Assembly: GCA_902491395.1 (NCBI GenBank)
Contig: CABUHO010000015.1
Span: 1-53,140 of the forward strand
Reading direction: 5' to 3'
From: an uncultured Collinsella sp.
Lineage (GTDB): Bacteria > Actinomycetota > Coriobacteriia > Coriobacteriales > Coriobacteriaceae
Length of the DNA: 53,140 nt
In this document: positions 50,072-53,140 of the stretch, in pieces
Layout: each line of letters begins with the position of its first letter
How positions within the stretch are numbered: position 1 is the first letter of the stretch
Notes under the pieces: model-generated
The model's database searches: none
What the model was told of the DNA's origin: nothing
What the model saw: the letters and a program-made list of their open reading frames with translations, nothing else
Made by a program: the position numbers and the translations under genes

Positions 50072-52567
50072 CTATTTCGTCTTGCCGGTAATGAGCGTCT
50101 TAAGACCCAGGCCGATCAGACCCAGGCCCATGCGCACGCGACCGGGGCGATGGCGCTCGATGGCCTTGGTCTTGCCGGTGGGCTTATCGCGACGGGCGTT
50201 CGGCTCGTGTGCGGGCTTGGTGAACTGCGGCTCGGGCCGAGGTACAGGTGCAGGCTCGGGCTCAATGACGGTCGCCTGGACCTTCTGAACCTCGGGCGCT
50301 TTCTCCGCGGCGGGCTCTGCGGCAGCCACGGGTTCATTCACCGGGGGAGCGGCAACCGTTTCCGGTTTGGCAACTGCCTCATGTTCAATCTCGGCCTGAA
50401 TAGCCTCTTCGGCCACACGTTCCTTCTCCTGTGCGCGCTGCTGCCCGGCGGACTCAGCGTTGCGATAGGCACGCTCCAGCAGAGCTTCCTGCGAGTTGAA
50501 GGGCTTCTCGTCCTCTTTGCGCTCCACGGGGACCCAGGTGCCGTCGCTCGTGAGGCTGCGTGCCTTTACGTTGTCGCGCAGCTGCATGCCCATGTATTCG
50601 TGCACCAGGGCGCGGCAGGTGGGGTCGAGCACGGGGAAGGCGATCTCCACGCGGTGCTCGGTGTTGCGCGTCATCATGTCGGCCGAGCTCAGATAGATCA
50701 TGTCCGAGTCCACGCCAAAGGCGTAAACGCGCGCATGCTCCAAAAAGCGTCCGACGATAGAACGGACATGCACGTTCTCGGTCTTGCCCGGAACGCCCGG
50801 CTTGAGGCACGAGATGCCGCGGATGATCATGTCTACGCGGACTCCTGCGCACGATGCCTCGGCGATCTTGTCGATGACCTCGCGGTCGGTGAGCGAGTTG
50901 AGCTTAAAGAACACACGGGCGGGCTCGCCAGCGAGGGCACGCTGGATCTCGCGATCCAGGCCGCGCATAATGAGTGGCTTCAGGCCGACCGGCGCCACGC
51001 CCAGGAAGCGGTAATCGCCGCGCAGGTTGCCCAGCGACAGGTTGCGGAAGAACAAGTTGGCGTCCTCGCCGATGCCGGGATGGGCGGTCATGAGCATAAA
51101 GTCGCTGTAGAGCTTGGCCGTCTTCTCGTTAAAGTTGCCGGTGCCCAACAGCGTCAGGCGTGTAAGCGCCATGCCCTCGCGATAGGTGAGCTGGCAGATC
51201 TTGGAGTGGCACTTAAAGCCTTCGGAGCCGTAGATGACGGTGCAGCCTGCCTCTTCCAGACGCTCGGCCCACTCGATGTTGTTCTGCTCGTCGAAGCGGG
51301 CGCGGAGCTCCATGAGCACCGTGACCTCTTTGCCGTTCTCGGCGGCATCGATCAGCGACTCGCACAGGCGGCTCTGCTTGGCCACGCGGTAGAGCGTGAT
51401 GCGCAGCGAGATGCACTCGGGGTCGTAGGCGGCCTCGTGTACCAGATCCAGGAAGGGGTTCATGGCCTCATAGGGATAAAAGAGCAGTTTGTCGTGCTGA
51501 AGCACCTGCTCGCGGATGGAGCGGGTCATATCGATGGTGGGGTTGGGCTGCGGCTTAAACGGCGTAAAGAGCAGCTCGTTGCGTAGATGCTCGGGAATCT
51601 TGCCCTCAATGCCGAAGACGTAGCCCAGGTCGAGCGGGATATCGCAGGTAAAGACCGAGCGGCGAGAAAGCTCGAGCGCCTTGCGGATGGTCTTGAGCGT
51701 CGCCTTCTCGAGCGACCCCGAGACCGCGAGCACTACCGGCTGCAGACGCAGGCGCTTCTTAAGGATGCGCTTCATGTGCTGGCGGTAGTCCTCTTCCTCC
51801 TCGACGCCCTCGCCGTCCGGATCGATGTCGGCGTTGCGGGTGACGCGGATGAGCGCGCGGTCGAGCGGCTTATAGGAGCCAAAGCAGCTGTCCAGGCAGG
51901 CGAGGATGACGTCCTCGAGCAGAATGTAGGAGTAGGTGCCGGTGGGCGAGGGGATCTCGACCACGCGGTTCATCGAGGCGGGGATCTCGATAAGGCCCAG
52001 CAGACTCTCCTCGTCGGTGACGCCGTCCAGGCCACAAGCCAGATAGAGTGCACCGTTGCGCAGGTTGGGGAAGGGATGGCGCGGGTCAATGACCAACGGC
52101 GAGATGACCGGCGACACGTAGGCCTGGAAGTAGCGGGTTACAAAGGTGCGCTCCTCGGGCGTAAGCGAATCGATGCGGGCGCGGTGAACGCCCAGGGTGT
52201 CGAGCTTGCCCTCGATGCTCTTAAAGATGGACTCCCATCGGGTAAGGAGCCCGGGCATTTCGGCCATGACAGCATCGACCTGTTCGGAGGCGGTCATATT
52301 GCTCTTGTTGTCGACAGGCTGTTTTTTGAGCTCTGCCAGATCGGACAGGCCGCCCACGCGCACCATGAGAAACTCGTCGAGGTTAGACTCGAAAATCGAC
52401 ACGAACTTTAGACGCTCGAACAGCGGAACGGTCTCGTCGAAGGCTTCGTCAAGCACACGGTTGTCAAAGCGCAGCCAGCTGAGCTCTCGGTTCTGCGTGT
52501 ACGAGAAGTCGCGCGGCGGTTTGCGCAGCTTTGCGGCGGCTTGCTTTTTTTCGATTTTGCTCGGCAT
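50072..52567 (-). CDS. ppk: polyphosphate kinase with a long C-terminal extension
   Basis: This 831-residue protein has the PPK1 core (about 20-700): NRELSWLRFDNRVLDEA, the phospho-His motif in FKCHSKICQL, and GTGNFNEKTAKLY. It makes polyphosphate from ATP. Beyond the usual end a tail of about 130 residues follows: a Gln/Glu-rich helix, a Pro/Ala/Glu-rich stretch, then a basic segment and a short hydrophobic end (GLGLIGLGLKTLITGKTK). ATG 52567 is the best start; a GTCCCC/GGGGAC hairpin lies 18 nt upstream. Confidence 0.9.
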   Translation of the reverse strand: MPSKIEKKQAAAKLRKPPRDFSYTQNRELSWLRFDNRVLDEAFDETVPLFERLKFVSIFESNLDEFLMVRVGGLSDLAELKKQPVDNKSNMTASEQVDAVMAEMPGLLTRWESIFKSIEGKLDTLGVHRARIDSLTPEERTFVTRYFQAYVSPVISPLVIDPRHPFPNLRNGALYLACGLDGVTDEESLLGLIEIPASMNRVVEIPSPTGTYSYILLEDVILACLDSCFGSYKPLDRALIRVTRNADIDPDGEGVEEEEDYRQHMKRILKKRLRLQPVVLAVSGSLEKATLKTIRKALELSRRSVFTCDIPLDLGYVFGIEGKIPEHLRNELLFTPFKPQPNPTIDMTRSIREQVLQHDKLLFYPYEAMNPFLDLVHEAAYDPECISLRITLYRVAKQSRLCESLIDAAENGKEVTVLMELRARFDEQNNIEWAERLEEAGCTVIYGSEGFKCHSKICQLTYREGMALTRLTLLGTGNFNEKTAKLYSDFMLMTAHPGIGEDANLFFRNLSLGNLRGDYRFLGVAPVGLKPLIMRGLDREIQRALAGEPARVFFKLNSLTDREVIDKIAEASCAGVRVDMIIRGISCLKPGVPGKTENVHVRSIVGRFLEHARVYAFGVDSDMIYLSSADMMTRNTEHRVEIAFPVLDPTCRALVHEYMGMQLRDNVKARSLTSDGTWVPVERKEDEKPFNSQEALLERAYRNAESAGQQRAQEKERVAEEAIQAEIEHEAVAKPETVAAPPVNEPVAAAEPAAEKAPEVQKVQATVIEPEPAPVPRPEPQFTKPAHEPNARRDKPTGKTKAIERHRPGRVRMGLGLIGLGLKTLITGKTK

Positions 52568-52584
52568 ATGCATCTGTCCGTTCA

Positions 52585-52599
52585 GTCCCCGCAGGGGAC
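52585..52599 (-). promoter_or_regulatory. small leader hairpin before ppk
   Basis: GTCCCC (52585-52590) and GGGGAC (52594-52599) form a tight 6-bp stem just upstream of the polyphosphate kinase start. No typical SD is visible after it. Confidence 0.4.
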
Positions 52600-52612
52600 G
52601 GTTGCCTAACAC

Positions 52613-53125
52613 TATTCACTATTGTCTCAATTTAGTCGACCTATGGCACGGACGTATCGCGTGAACGGTATCTTTACCTACTTCTTACGCTGACAAGCCA
52701 TAGAGCTGACGCCCGTCGCGTTGTGAAAAACGGTCTATATCCTCACTCAACTGGTGAGTATGTGTGAATAAGAATGATAGGTAGCTGAATATCATCGAAT
52801 ACAGACAGAAACACGAACAAGCGTCATTTATATACATAAAACCGTTTTAGATATGCAATTCTTAATCGTAAGATTGGAGTTGTAATTGCGAATGATTTTT
52901 GAGAAAAAAGAGCGTTTACCTTAGAAAAGTTACTTTAGAACGCCGAAGTACATCATGGGGGAATCACATGCGATATACCGTTCATCGCACTTTGTTGACC
53001 GTTCGGGGGCGAGGTGGAATTGCGGGTGATTTTTGGATATAACTAGAGCTGTCAGCAAGCAGCGTCCCATATGGAGGGGCGCTGATACATTCGGCCAGTA
53101 AGGCCCGAAAGAAAGGTAGGAGGCC
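52613..53125. other. AT-rich intergenic region at the right edge
   Basis: This 513-bp region lies between ppk and a gene starting at 53126. It is clearly more AT-rich than coding sequence. A 21-nt motif AATTGCG..TGATTTTTG occurs twice (52884-52904, 53018-53038), and TATAAC (53038-53043) directly follows the second. A 65-codon minus-strand frame in it has no SD and is not called. Confidence 0.5.
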
Positions 53126-53140
53126 ATGACGAAAGGTCTG
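53126..53140 (+). CDS. start of a gene cut by the window edge
   Basis: ATG 53126 follows GTAGGAGG and begins MTKGL. The leader from 53038 is about 85 nt with a possible stem (GCGTCCC with GGGGCGC near 53063-53082). The product cannot be named from five residues. Confidence 0.45.

Noticed and set aside
50036..51586. 516-codon frame on the plus strand opposite ppk
   Set aside because: It runs through the terminator and opposite conserved PPK motifs; no recognisable domain.
52930..53127. 65-codon minus-strand frame in the right-edge spacer
   Set aside because: No SD; it spans the promoter and leader of the next gene.
1..53140. search by eye for CRISPR arrays, tRNA genes, insertion sequences and att sites
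   Set aside because: No regularly spaced repeats, tRNA T-loop plus acceptor pairing, transposase frames or tyrosine-recombinase genes were seen.

Overview
The window looks like chromosome of a gut Coriobacteriia, most likely Collinsella. This is inferred from GC-rich coding sequence with strong Shine-Dalgarno (SD) sites, an acetyl-branch lysine pathway, lactate and acetate fermentation genes, ECF-type importers and an LPxTG-anchored C69 dipeptidase. No 16S gene or database search backs the genus. No tRNA, rRNA, CRISPR array or insertion sequence was recognised.

Layout. 0.2-10.4 kb: a lysine/diaminopimelate block. It has an aminotransferase, dapH, dapB, one reading frame carrying LysA and DapA activities behind a lysine riboswitch, and a divergent M20 deacetylase-type gene; ldh, a DUF2974 hydrolase and a nucleoid-associated protein lie among them. 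10.4-15.5 kb: an accessory segment with a HigBA-type toxin-antitoxin pair, small membrane proteins, an EcsC-family protein, a decayed reading frame, and an HTH protein next to a membrane Ser/Thr kinase. 15.5-19.8 kb: envelope genes, namely a secreted coiled-coil lysozyme-like protein, a MOSC protein, and an ATP-grasp ligase beside an aspartate racemase that could make a D-Asp peptidoglycan bridge. 19.9-24.2 kb: an ECF transporter operon (two S subunits, a fused double ATPase, and T) behind a Trp-rich leader peptide and attenuator, suggesting tryptophan-related import.

24.3-31.5 kb: cell-wall C69 dipeptidase, lipid kinase with a 30-residue membrane protein, RNase D, a membrane Zn peptidase and exonuclease VII. 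31.7-39.5 kb: a more AT-rich block of MerR regulator, carboxylesterase and two MFS transporters, then HIT, LysR and another MFS gene. 39.6-43.5 kb: two tandem acetate kinases facing phosphate acetyltransferase. 43.7-52.6 kb: UDP-galactopyranose mutase with a glycosyltransferase, P1 peptidase, Maf, DJ-1/PfpI, an RNA uracil methyltransferase and polyphosphate kinase with an unusual tail. A new gene starts at the right edge.

The most notable non-coding signals are: the Trp leader/attenuator with a 21-nt complementary arm beyond its terminator; the lysine riboswitch; a set of about 110-130 bp long palindromes sitting between convergent genes, two of which share a core but have unrelated, self-complementary arms; and hairpins placed just upstream of many SD sites.
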